This document shows, piece after piece, positions 23,051 through 34,867 of a DNA stretch of 64,000 nucleotides (positions within the stretch are counted from its first letter, which is position 1; the number at the start of each line of letters is the position of its first letter). Made by a program: the position numbers and the translations under genes. The stretch spans positions 81,258,994 through 81,322,993 of the forward strand of contig CM042013.1 of NCBI GenBank assembly GCA_023525715.1, written 5' to 3'. The notes below the pieces were generated by a model. The model made no database searches. It saw nothing but the letters and a program-made list of their open reading frames with translations, and was not told the DNA's origin. The stretch is from Cichorium intybus. Lineage: Eukaryota; Streptophyta; Magnoliopsida; Asterales; Asteraceae.

Positions 23051-23907
23051 ATTTCTCCTTCCTATTTGACAATCCTGATCATGCAATCGATGCTGAAGCA
23101 AATGCAAAGGACAATATTATACTAGAAATCAACAAGCTTAACGATGATCATCCCACCAACGAACCATCAATAAATAAGCACTCTACGGTTGAGGGGGAGT
23201 CGAGTCACCTACACAAAAAGATCCTTCGGTTGAGGGGGAGTATGATACATCCAACCCAAAGGATCCTTCAGTTGAAAAAGAAACTACACCTTCCAGTACA
23301 TCTAATCGAAAGAATCTCATTCAACCGAACTGCCAAGTCCCTCTAAAGAACGAACTTCTTCTGTTGAGGGGGAGTCATCTGACAAGCCAGCTTCTGTTGA
23401 GGGGGATTCAAGTGACAACCAAGCTTAGGTTGAAAGTAAATAACCAATTCCTGACACTTCACTTGAAAAAAAATCAATCGACTTTGGATTATCCATATGA
23501 TACGGAGGAAGTAAATGGGGAAACGCTACCAGAATATGACCTTGCATATCCACCTCTTGAAAAATGGACAAGGAACCATCCGAAGACTCAGGTAATTGGT
23601 AATCCGGATGAACAAGTACTTACTCGATCTCAATTAAAAGCTAAGCAAAATGAATTAAACAAATGATTGGATTACTGCATGTTTAACGTTTTCATCTCTA
23701 AAGTTGAACCTAAAACTGTAAAAGAAGCTTTTCTACACTCGGATTGGGTTGAGGCCATGCATAGTGAGTTGGCTGAATTTGGACAAAAGAAAGTATGGCG
23801 TTTAATTCCAAAACCAACCAACTCCTCTGTAGTAGGTCTTAAATGGGTCTTTTGAAATAAACTTCATACAGAATGTAACATTGTACGAAACAAAGCTAGA
23901 CTAGTTG
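23051..23907 (+). pseudogene. Element E linker and RT start, cut by element F
   Basis: The linker holds four GTTGAGGGGGAG blocks (23188, 23229, 23363, 23395) encoding SVEGE-type repeats in one frame. RT starts in the ORF 23667-23855 (YCMFNVFISKVEPKTVKEAF, SDWVEAMHSELAEFGQKKVW) and continues NIVRNKARLVV to the F insertion. A TGA at 23853-23855 breaks it. Confidence 0.8.
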
Positions 23908-25414
23908 TGTAACACCCGGTTCCTCAAATTTAGGATATACCAATTGATTTAGTCAAACACATATATAATCAAAAGTATAATCCCAAAAGAGCAACAAGTT
24001 TCACAAGATTGTTATCAACAACATAGTTTAAGTTCTAAGCTATTTACATCAAAAGGTTTACGACTATTAAACAAAACCGGGTTTCTTTACATTTTTAGAT
24101 AACAAAAGTAAAATCTACATCAAAGTCCAAGTCCAAGTCTAGCTATCCATTTATATTCTGCTTCCCACGGTCACCACTACCAGAACCTAATACAACAACA
24201 ATAACAAACAATATATATGAGCTATGAAAGCTCAGTGAGTAATTTAAGATAAGTTGAATCGTATCATTTATCATCTCATTTGATTGTATCTCAATGGACT
24301 ATCTCAGTCCATAGTGTGTCTCACACACTATTCCTCTTTCTTTTATATACTCAAAATTTAGTTATATTCAACCAAATCAAATTATAGCTTACTTTATATC
24401 TGTAAGCAACATCAGATCAAAGTATGATTATCAATAAATAACTACTCACCTGAAGTTGAGTCAATATGTGGAACTCCCGAACCTCGTGTGTGTTCCTGTC
24501 TAGCCTTAGCTGTAACACAATGACTCAAACTCAATACTCAATTTCAAGAAAATCTCAATCATACTCAATATTCATATCAATCAAGGAATTGGAATCATAA
24601 GAGAGGGTTACAATTAAAAGATAGCAATACTATCCTAATTGTAACTTCCAATTTCACAAATTTTAACTCATATAACCCTAGGATCATAATACAAGCACTT
24701 TGTAAGCTTGAGTTTCGAATTAGAAATCTATTACACACACTAATCCAAGAAATCTCACTCTAATTCATGTTAGAAGTAGGTGGTTCATCAAAACCACAAG
24801 AAACCATCTCAAATCCAAATATTCAACCGTCAAAACAAGATAAAAATCAAGAAGGATTACCTTTCAAGTTCAAAGAACTAATCTCTAGCTTCAATTCGTG
24901 ATCAATAGGCTTAAATCTCGACTTAGATGGCTTAGAAATCAATTTCTAGGGTTTAGAGAGGGTTTTGGTTGAATTGGAAATGACCCAAATGAAGGAAAAC
25001 CCATAATTTAAAACAGCCCTGGGTGCGCGACACGACCCGTGTAGGCTCACACGACCCGTGTGAGGCCTACAGCAAACTAACTTAAAATTTTGCAGACTCA
25101 CACGACCCGTGTTGATTCACACGACCCGTGTGAGACCCTTCCTTGCCTCGGTAAATTTTGAACAAAAGCTACACGACCCGTGTGAAGCTACACGACCCGT
25201 GCAGGTCTGAAATGGTCACTGCTTTGCTTCTCAAGCCTTTCTACACGACCCGTGTGACCTTACACGACCCGTGTAGCTCAGGTTTGACATTTTACAAACC
25301 TAAACTTTACTCAATTGGGTTTCTAACCATCTTAATTCATATAACAACCTATTTAATCTTATTTACACTAAGATTAACTCAAAAATCTTTAAATTTTAAT
25401 AACACGGTATTACA
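23908..25414 (-). repeat. Element F 3' LTR
   Basis: In plus-strand view TGTAACACCCGG to GGTATTACA. It contains eight ACACGACCCGTGT motifs at 25030, 25049, 25100, 25119, 25171, 25190, 25243 and 25262: four doublets at 19-bp spacing, repeating every 70-72 bp. Confidence 0.95.
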
Positions 25415-25454
25415 AGTACTTACCCCCTTCAAAAGATTCCGTCCTCGGAATCTT

Positions 25455-28400
25455 CTAAAATAAAAAGGGATATTTTGAGCGCATCTCCTCTTCAGCTTCC
25501 CAAGTGACATTTGATCCTCTATGATGTCGCCATTGTACTTTCACCAATCCCAGTTCTTTATTTCGCAATTTCTTAACTTTCTTTTCTAGAATTTGCTCTG
25601 GCATCTCTTGGTATCTTAATTTCTCATCTAGTTGAACTTCAGCTAAGGGTACTCGAGTGGATTTATCATATAATGTTTTTCTGAGATGTGACACATGGAA
25701 CACATTATGGATACCCCTTAGTTCATCTGGATGCTCAAGTTTATACGCGACTGCTGCAATTCTCTCTAAGATTTGGAAAGGTCCGATAAAGCGTGGGCTC
25801 AGTTTACCTCTCTTGCCAAATCGAATTATTCCTTTCCATGGGGACACTTTCAACATTACCATGTCTCCAACATTAAACTCTAACAACTTTCTTCTTCTAT
25901 CTGCATATTGCTTTTGGCGGTTTTGGGCTACCCGCATATGCTCACGAATGCTTTGTATTTTCTCTTCGGTTTCAGCTACAATTTCCGGTCCCGCCAACGG
26001 TTTCTCTCCCATCTCTGTCCAGCAAATTGGTGTTCGACACGGTGCACCATATAAAGCTTCAAAAGGTGCCATCTGTATACTGGAGTGATAAGTGTTATTA
26101 TAGGCAAACTCTACCAAAGGCAGATGATCTTCCCAACTGCCTCCAAAATCAATGATGCAGGCTCGTAGCATATCTTCAAGTGTTTGTATCGTTCTTTCCG
26201 ACTGTCCATCCGTCTGGGGATGATACGCAGTGCTTAATAAAGCTTTTGTACCAAAATGCTTTTGGAAACTCTGCCAGAAATGTGAATTGAACCGACTATC
26301 TCTATCAGAAATTATTGAAGTTGGCACTCCATGTCGTTTCACAATTTCTCTCGTATATATCTCAGCTAGCTTTGATACTTGATAATCTTCTCGGATTGGG
26401 ATGAAATGTGCAGACTTTGTCAATCTATCAACAATCACCCAAATTGAATCATATCCTCGAGGAGTCCGAGGTAACTTGGTGATGAAATCCATGGTGATCT
26501 CATCCCATTTCTTCTTTGGTACTGGCAATGGCTGTACTGCTCCATAAGGCTTTTGATGATTAGCTTTTACCTGTAGACATGTCAAACAGTTCTCTACAAA
26601 TCGTCCCACATCTCGCTTCATACCCGGCCACCAGTAGTATGGTTTTAAGGTATAATACATTCGTGTACTACCAGGATGAACCGAATATCTAGTACAGTGT
26701 GCATCCTCTAGCAATAACTGTCTCGCCTCGCCATGTCTCGGAACCCAAACTCGCCCTTGGAAAGTCTTGATTCCTTGTGCATTTTCCACAACTTTCTCTA
26801 CATAACCAATCATCCTTTCTTTCTTCAAATCATTGGCTTCGGCTTGGCATCTACGTATCAGCTCTGGTAGTCGACTCACAATCCCCATTCGAGCCGATAC
26901 AACTCGAATAGGCGACTCTTTACGGCTTAGTGCATCCGCCACCACATTGGCTTTACCAGGGTGGTAAAGTATTTCACAATCATAATCTTTTAGTAGATCC
27001 ATCCACCGTACTTGTCTCATGTTTAACTCTTTCTGATCAAACAGGTATTTCAGACTTTTATGATCCGTATAGATCTGGAATCGCACTCCATAAAGATAAT
27101 GTCGCCAGATCTTTAATGCAAAAATTATTGCCGCCAACTCCAAATCATGTACTGGGTAAGCTTTTTCATGTGGTTTCAATTGTCGAGAGGCATACGCTAT
27201 CACTCGTCCTTTTTGCATCAACACGCATCCAAGACCACTAAAGGAGGCATCGCTGTACAGAACAAAATCCTCCCCTCCCTGCGGTAAAGCTAACACTGGA
27301 GCCTTACATAAGCTATCTCGTAGTTGTTCAAAGGCTGATTGTTGTGCCTCTGTCCAACTAAATTTCTCCGTCTTTTTGGTCAATTTGGTTAAGGGCATAG
27401 CTATACGAGAAAAGTTTTCTACAAATCGTCGATAATAGCCTGCTAACCCCAAGAAACTACGAACCTCCATTGGACTCTTTGGCGGTTCCCAACTCATTAC
27501 GGCTTCGATCTTTGCTGGATCTACTTTTATACCGTCTTCATTTATCACATGGCCAAGAAATTGTATCTCCCGTAACCAAAACTCGCATTTTGAAAATTTT
27601 GCCTATAATTTCTCGTCTCGAAGAAGATCTAGCATTTGTTGTAAATGAAATCTGTGCTCATCTCGACTCTTTGAATAAATTAGGATGTCGTCGATAAACA
27701 CAATTACGAATTTATCAAGAAAAGGACGACAAACCCGATTCATCAAATCCATAAAAACAGCAGGAGCATTAGTCAAACCGAACGGCATGACTAGGAACTC
27801 GTAATGGCCATACCTCGTACGAAAAGCTGTCTTCGGAATATCAGCTTCTTGTACTCTCAATTGATGATAGCCGGATCTCAAATCAATCTTTGAAAAATAC
27901 GTGGCTCCGTGCAGTTGATCAAATAAGTCATCGATCCTCGGCAACGGGTAACGATTCTTTATAGTGATCTTGTTGAGCTCCCGATAATCTATACACATTC
28001 TCATAGATCCATCTTTCTTTTTCACAAAGAGTATAGGCGCACCCCACGGAGACGAACTCGGACGTATAAACCCAAGTTCCAATAACTCTTGTAACTGTCT
28101 CTTTAATTCTTCCATCTCGGATGGTGCTAATCGATAAGGTGGTCGAGCTACCGGCTTTGCCCCCGGTATGACATCGATCACAAATTCCACTTATCTACTT
28201 GATGGTACGCCAGGAAGATTTTCGGGAAATACATCGGGATAATCACAAACTACCTCTACTTCTTCTATTTTGGAATGTTTTGACTCAGCACTAATCACAT
28301 GTGCCATAATCAATTCACCCCCTCTCTCTATATATCTCCTAGCCGTGGCAAGTGACACTATCGGTACTTTTCGGGAACGTCGTTCACCTCGTATCAAAAT

Positions 28401-30038
28401 TCGGGAACCACTCGGTGTCTTTATGGAAAGTGTTTTCTTATGACAATCCATTTGACCTCTATTATTATCCATCCAATCCATCCCGACTATCACATCAAAC
28501 TCATGATTAGTGATCGGCTTCAGATCTATAGGGTACGCAATCCCATAGATTTCAAGCCGACACTGTTTATAATGACTCTTTACAAAAACACATCTCCCAT
28601 CTGCTACATCTACTATTATTTTCTCATATAATTCAACTAATGGATTATCTAGTTTAGAAGCAAAAGACTCTGATATAAAAGACACAGATGCACCCGAATC
28701 AAAAAGTACTCGTGCTTGAAAAGAGTTCAAGCTAAAGATACCTGTGATAACATCGGTCCGATCTCTAGCCTCGTCAACAGTCAATTGAAAAGCTCGCGTT
28801 TTCACATGACCACCACCCCTGTCTCTTCGATCATCTCGATCTCGACCTCCTCCTTGACCAGTCTTTTGAAAATCTCTTTGTGGCTCAGATTTCATCTTTG
28901 GGCAATTTGGACGAATATGCCCGCTCTCCCCACAATTGAAACAAACAGGGCGACTCTCGGTACACTGGCGAGCCATATGTCCCGTCTTTCCACACTGGAA
29001 ACAAACTGATGGAGGGTTTCGGGAATCGCATTCTCCCATGTGTTTTCGTCTACACTTCTTACACCATTTTTCTTCATTCTTCTTAGTTTCACCACGGACT
29101 TGAGAACCCGTGGTAATCGATCTCTGAGAAGTATCTACAGCTTTACCTTCCCACTTTCTCTTAAATCCTCCAACTTCTCTTTCGGTTATTTTCTCCTCCT
29201 CCTGTCTTTGCAACTCCCTTTCTCTCGATCTTGCTGCTTCAGCAACTTGTTGAAAGGTAGTATATCTGGAACTCGGCAAAAACTCTCGGATCTGGGTCTT
29301 TAAACCCCACAAGTAACGATCCATCTTACGCTCCTCGGTATCAACTTGATGTTGTGCAAATCTTGCCTTTTCATTGAAATCCAGTGTGTATTGTTGCACT
29401 GTTCTCGACCCCTGTTGTAACTTCAAAAACTCTTCCTCTATTCCCTTCATAGCATTATTGGAACAATAATATTCAGTGAACTTCAACTTGAATTGTTCTC
29501 AGCTCAATGTATATGCCAAACTCTCTCCTATCTCCATACACAGATTCTCCCACCAGAACTGTGCATCCTCTTTTAACAAGTTTGTTGCAAACTCTACTTT
29601 ATCTGCCTCGTCGCATTTACTGGTACGAAACATCTTTTCAACATGTGTTAACCAATTCTTGGCTGCTATGGGATCATCTTTCCCATAAAAATCGTATGGC
29701 TTGCACTTCTGGAAAACATCATAAGTACACTTTCTTGTCTTTTCAGATATTTTAGCTCTGCCCGCTTCAATATAGACCTCTTCACGATCCTCCCTATGCT
29801 CAGGTTGAACCGGTGGTTGTCCCGAAGAACCTCCAGTTGCAGTCTCCGTCTGGGGCCTCAAATAAGTAGGTAGTAATTCTTTAAGTGCTTTGGCTACCTC
29901 AGCAGCAATCATAGCTTGCATATTACTCTGTGTCTCGGGAGGTCGCTCTCCCTCGGGTTGATGCTCTTTACCCGATTCTCGTGATCCCGATTTATCTCTT
30001 GATGGATCACCTCGCTCTTTTTCTTTTCCAGCACTCAT
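25455..30038 (-). pseudogene. Element F gag-pol polyprotein with three premature stops
   Basis: A single frame of about 1528 codons from ATG 30038. Gag occupies 30038 to about 29000 (WWENLCMEIGES, then RTVQQYTLDFNEKARFAQHQ). Two CCHC knuckles follow (CFQCGKTGHMARQC and CFNCGESGHIRPNC, about 29000-28900), then protease with VLFDSGASVSFIS. RT has PYRLAPSEMEELKRQL and FIDDILIYSKS near 27690. RNase H has LYSDASFSGLGCVLMQKGRV and IYTDHKSLKYL. Integrase has HHCC ending CLTCLQVK, then Asp, Asp, Glu in MDFITKLPRTPRGYD, SDRDSRF and GQSERTIQTLE. The end is a chromodomain (KVQWRHHRGSNVTWEAEEEM). Three in-frame stops interrupt it: after AYTLS (29499), before VEFVIDV (28191) and before AKFSKCEF (27603). 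Without them it would be full length, so it is recently inactivated or non-autonomous. Confidence 0.94.
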
Positions 30039-30304
30039 TTTAACTGAAAAAGAAAATTAACTCATTTAGTAATCACCACCATAATACTCAATATGATGTG
30101 TAATCAACTCAATTGTATATCACTATAATACTCAATATAGTGTATAATCAACTCAATTGTATAGCACTATAATACTCAATATAGTGTATAATCAACTCAA
30201 TTGTACTACACCGCGGAGGATAGCTACTCGGGACTCTTTGGGACTTTTCAATCACATTGGTTTAAGTCTAAACCCATCTCAAGGTTTAATTCTCTTAAAC
30301 CAAG
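30039..30304 (-). other. Element F leader
   Basis: About 265 bp between PBS and gag. It contains a 52-53-base block repeated nearly three times at about 30080-30205 (core ATAATACTCAATATAGTGTA on the plus strand). Possibly part of the packaging region; no ORF. Confidence 0.7.
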
Positions 30305-30316
30305 GCTCTGATACCA
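30305..30316 (-). other. Element F primer-binding site (tRNA-iMet type)
   Basis: Minus strand TGGTATCAGAGC, three bases inside the LTR end, as in chromoviruses. Confidence 0.94.
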
Positions 30317-30319
30317 ACT

Positions 30320-31826
30320 TGTAACACCCGGTTCCTCAAATTTAGGATATACCAATTGATTTAGTCAAACACATATATAATCAAAAGTATAATCCCAAAA
30401 GAGCAACAAGTTTCACAAGATTGTTATCAACAGCATAGTTTAAGTTCTAAGCTATTTACATCAAAAGGTTTACGACTATTAAACAAAACCGGGTTTCTTT
30501 ACATTTTTAGATAACAAAAGTAAAATCTACATCAAAGTCCAAGTCCAAGTCTAGCTATCCATTTATATTCTGCTTCCCACGGTCACCACTACCAGAACCT
30601 AATACAACAACAATAACAAACAATATATATGAGCTATGAAAGCTCAGTGAGTAATTTAAGATAAGTTGAATCGTATCATTTATCATCTCATTTGATTGTA
30701 TCTCAATGGACTATCTCAGTCCATAGTGTGTCTCACACACTATTCCTCTTTCTTTTATATACTCAAAATTTAGTTATATTCAACCAAATCAAATTATAGC
30801 TTACTTTATATCTGTAAGCAACATCAGATCAAAGTATGATTATCAATAAATAACTACTCACCTGAAGTTGAGTCAATATGTGGAACTCCCGAACCTCGTG
30901 TGTGTTCCTGTCTAGCCTTAGCTGTAACACAATGACTCAAACTCAATACTCAATTTCAAGAAAATCTCAATCATACTCAATATTCATATCAATCAAGGAA
31001 TTGGAATCATAAGAGAGGGTTACAATTAAAAGATAGCAATACTATCCTAATTGTAACTTCCAATTTCACAAATTTTAACTCATATAACCCTAGGATCATA
31101 ATACAAGCACTTTGTAAGCTTGAGTTTCGAATTAGAAATCTATTACACACACTAATCCAAGAAATCTCACTCTAATTCATGTTAGAAGTAGGTGGTTCAT
31201 CAAAACCACAAGAAACCATCTCAAATCCAAATATTCAACCGTCAAAACAAGATAAAAATCAAGAAGGATTACCTTTCAAGTTCAAAGAACTAATCTCTAG
31301 CTTCAATTCGTGATCAATAGGCTTAAATCTCGACTTAGATGGCTTAGAAATCAATTTCTAGGGTTTAGAGAGGGTTTTGGTTGAATTGGAAATGACCCAA
31401 ATGAAGGAAAACCCGTAATTTAAAACAGCCCTGGGTGCGCGACACGACCCGTGTAGGCTCACACGACCCGTGTGAGGCCTACAGCAAACTAACTTGAAAT
31501 TTTGCAGACTCACACGACCCGTGTTGATTCACACGACCCGTGTGAGACCCTTCCTTGCCTCGGTAAATTTTGAACAAAAGCTACACGACCCGTGTGAAGC
31601 TACACGACCCGTGCAGGTCAGAAATGGTCACTGCTTTGCTTCTCAAGCCTTTCTACACGACCCGTGTGACCTTACACGACCCGTGTAGCTCAGGTTTCAC
31701 ATTTTACAAACCTAAACTTTACTCAATTGGGTTTCTAACCATCTTAATTCATATAACAACCTATTTAATCTTATTTACACTAAGATTAACTCAAAAATCT
31801 TTAAATTTTAATAACACGGTATTACA
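30320..31826 (-). repeat. Element F 5' LTR
   Basis: 1507 bp, the same length as the other copy. Dyad motifs at 31442, 31461, 31512, 31531, 31583, 31602, 31655 and 31674 keep the 19-bp and 70-72-bp spacing. A TATA-like TTTTAAATTACGGG (minus) lies just downstream at about 31411-31424. Confidence 0.95.
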
Positions 31827-33173
31827 AGTTGTCAAAGGATATTGTCAACAGGAGGGAATCGATTATGATGAATCCTTCGCTCCTGTTGCCAGACTTGAGT
31901 CCTTCCGAATCTTTTTGGCATTTGCTGCCCATAAAAACTTTGATGTCTACCAAATGGATGTCAAATGTGCATTTTTAAACGACGACTTTGAGGAAACAGT
32001 GTATGTGGAATAAGCACCTGGTTTTATAAACAAAAAATATCCAAATCACTGTTATATCCTTGACAAAGCAGTCCATGGGCTAAAGCAAGCACTAAGGACT
32101 TGGTACGAAACCTTAACCAGGTTTTTAAAACAATCAAACTTCAAACAAGGTTCTGTTGATCCCACTCTCTTTCGTAAGAAAGTTGGTAATCATCTCATAT
32201 TAGTTCAAATCTACGTGGATGATATCATCTTCGGATCAACAGACCCTGAGCTTTCAAAAGATTTCGAAACCTTAATGAAAAGCAAGTTTCAAATGAGCAT
32301 GATGGGGAAGATAAACTTCTTTCTCGGACTACAAGTTAAACAAACGTCAGAAGGCATTTTCATAAACCAAGAAAAATACACACGAAGTCTGCTGGAGAAA
32401 TTTGGTATGGAGAATTGTTCAAATGCGAAGGTTCCCATGGCTGCTGGTACACGACTCACACCTTCGTTTGACAAATCGACGGTTGATCAGAAAGTCTACA
32501 GGAGCATGATTGGTTCTTTACTCTACTTAACTGGCAGTTGCCCAGATATCATGTTCTCAGTTTGTATTTGCGCACGATATCAGGCGAATCCTAGAGAACC
32601 TCATCTAGCCGCAGTCAAGACAATCTTTCGCTATCTTCATCGAACTCCTTCTCTTGGTTTATGGTACCCTGCTAACTCGAGATTCTTCCTTCAAGCTTAC
32701 TCCGACGCTGATCTGGGAGGGTGTGCACTTGATCGTAAAAGCACTTTGGGTGGATGCCAGTTTCTAGATGGCAAGCTCATCAGCTGGCAATCGAAGAACC
32801 AAGCATGTGTTTCCATCTCCACAGCTGAAGCTGAATACATTGCTGCTGCTGCATGCACTTCTCAAATGATCTGGGTTCGAAGTCAACTATAAGATTATGA
32901 CATCCATATGCGAAAGATACCTCTATTCTGTGACTCTCAAAGTGCCATACGAATTTGTCATAATCCGGTTCAACATTCGAAGACCAAACATGTGTTTCCC
33001 TCCGATATCACTTTATTAAAAGTCATGTAGAGGAAGAGAACATTGAGGTGCACTTTGTTCATACGAATGATCAGCTGGCAGACATCTTCACCAAAGCTCT
33101 TGATGAAAAAGCCTTTACACGAATCATCCATGGGCTAGGCATGCTTAAGTCATCTGCAGTTCCAAATACATAA
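31827..33173 (+). pseudogene. Element E RT 3' part and RNase H, broken
   Basis: Resumes as VVKGYCQQEGIDYDESFAPV, FDVYQMDVKCAFLNDDFEE, AVHGLKQALRTWY and VQIYVDDIIFGSTDPELSKD (catalytic YVDD near 32210). RNase H follows with SMIGSLLYLTGSCPDIMFSV, QAYSDADLGGCALDRKSTLG, STAEAEYIAAAACTSQMIW and ADIFTKALDEKAFTRI, ending TAA at 33171-33173. Stops at 32011-32013 and 32890-32892 and a frameshift near 33000 break it. The 32215-32892 block is open over 225 codons. Confidence 0.9.
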
Positions 33174-34867
33174 TCATCTGAGTACCTTCTATCCAAAACC
33201 TTTTTGTCATCAGAAGCGATACTATTCATAAACGAACCTTCGGTTCAGTTCAGATAAGGTTTAACTAAAATTTTCAAAGTATGAAAGTTACTATTCACAT
33301 CCGACGCTTCTGTTCGCTTCTGGTTACTATTCACTAATATTCTGACTTCTGCCCATAGTATTGTTCATGTCTCTTTCATCCAAATCCAAATATTTCAAAA
33401 TATCAAAACACAATTAAAGGACAAAACCGGGTTTTTAGAGTCTGTTGAGCATATCTCATTGCACTAAGAGATATTTGGGACTCGCATTGCAACAATGATA
33501 ACACTTCGGATGATCTGATCATGGTTAAAGACCTTTTGACATGTCCATACTTCGTACAAGACTACATGTAAACCTTATGTCTTACTTGAACCCAGTGGTT
33601 CTTCCTTCGCATAAGCAAATAACTAATCAGAAAAACTTAGTCTTTTTAGGATATGTTCCAGGTGTTGCGTGGCAGTAACACATCTGACAATTGATGATAC
33701 GAAGAAAAGAACCCAAATGCAAATTTCAATTGATGGGATTTTTGAAGTCATTTATGAAAAATGTATTAATGATGAAATGATACAGAAAAGCACAACAAAT
33801 GCTACAAGAATCAAAATACTTCGAAATAAAAGGGAAAAACTATAAACGCACTTTCACAAAACTTTAAGTTAATCTTCGGATACTCCAATAAATTGACAAT
33901 AAGATTAGCAACATATGAAGTACTCAAGGCGTACCCCCTGACTTTAATGCAACAATCAGGATCTCCTGTGACACAGTTGAGAACCGGGTTGGGGGTATGA
34001 ACATCTCAGTAACCCGTCTTCAATGACAAGGGTGGAGTAGTGCATAATTTTCAAAGGCTTGTCATCCGAAAAGCGTGTCTAAATACTCCATCTGGTGAAT
34101 AGAGGTAAATTTTCTTAACAATCCCAACAATCTTCAAATCAGAAACTCGGATATATAACTCTTCGTATCAGGCTGTGTCATCTAAGGTTACTCTACGTAA
34201 TACTTAGACACTAATATCAGACAACTAAGTTTATATAAAGGCGATGGTGGAATATTTACACTGGGTTCAGCTATACATATGAATGCACATTACATTACTC
34301 TTGTTCGGATATAAATGTGTCACAAGGACTTCCTAGAATAATCAGCTCTCAACCTTAGAACTGAACCAAAAAAATCATAATTTCCCAAATTAAATGGATC
34401 CTTCTGTTATAACTTCGGATGGTTGGCATGACTGTAATATGAGCAAACATCGGTTGTACATTTGAAAATCGAAAAAGCCAAAATATTTTTTATTAGTTTT
34501 ATTTCGTTATTCTTAAATTATATATGAATTATGGCTGTTATGATCCAACGAGATACGTGGGATCCTCACTGATCCTGTTCTGCATTGGGAAATGCAGAAA
34601 CCAATAGAAATAAAGCATAACGGTTACCTAGGATGATGCAGCTGTCAAACCGAGAAAAAGGGAATGTCCCCTCAACTTACGGGTGACGTGGAGGAAACCC
34701 ATCCGATCGTACAAACACGAGCATTAAATGCACCTTCTCTCTCCACTCATCAGTATGCTATATATACGGAGCAAACCCTTCATTCATCCCTTCCGTTTCA
34801 AATTTCTCTAAACCTGGAACTAAAATTCCCAAAGATCCCAAACTCTCGACACTCAAAATCAATCCAG
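33174..34867 (+). other. Element E spacer between RNase H and the 3' ORF
   Basis: 1.7 kb without a supported ORF. Rich in TTCGGAT/ATCCGAAG and TTCGTAT-type hexamers, as is the rest of E. A TATA-like TATATATACGG lies at 34759-34769, about 100 bases before the ATG at 34868, and could drive the 3' ORF. Confidence 0.55.

Larger units (their letters stand above)
23908..31826 (-). mobile_element. Element F: Tekay/Del-like Ty3/gypsy chromovirus, young, TSD AGTTG
   Basis: 7919 bp with two 1507-bp LTRs (23908-25414 and 30320-31826) and perfect TSDs AGTTG at 23903-23907 and 31827-31831. Minus-strand PBS TGGTATCAGAGC at 30305-30316. One long gag-pol frame (30038-25455) ends in a chromodomain. By eye the LTRs differ at about five positions, making F the youngest datable insertion here. 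E's RT reads continuously through the TSD (RLVVKGYCQQEG). Clade placement rests on the chromodomain and the iMet PBS. Confidence 0.97.

Noticed and set aside
25030..25274. CRISPR-like array of short repeats
   Set aside because: The repeats are paired palindromes with 19/71-bp spacing inside both LTRs of a plant chromovirus. There are no uniform spacers and no cas genes.
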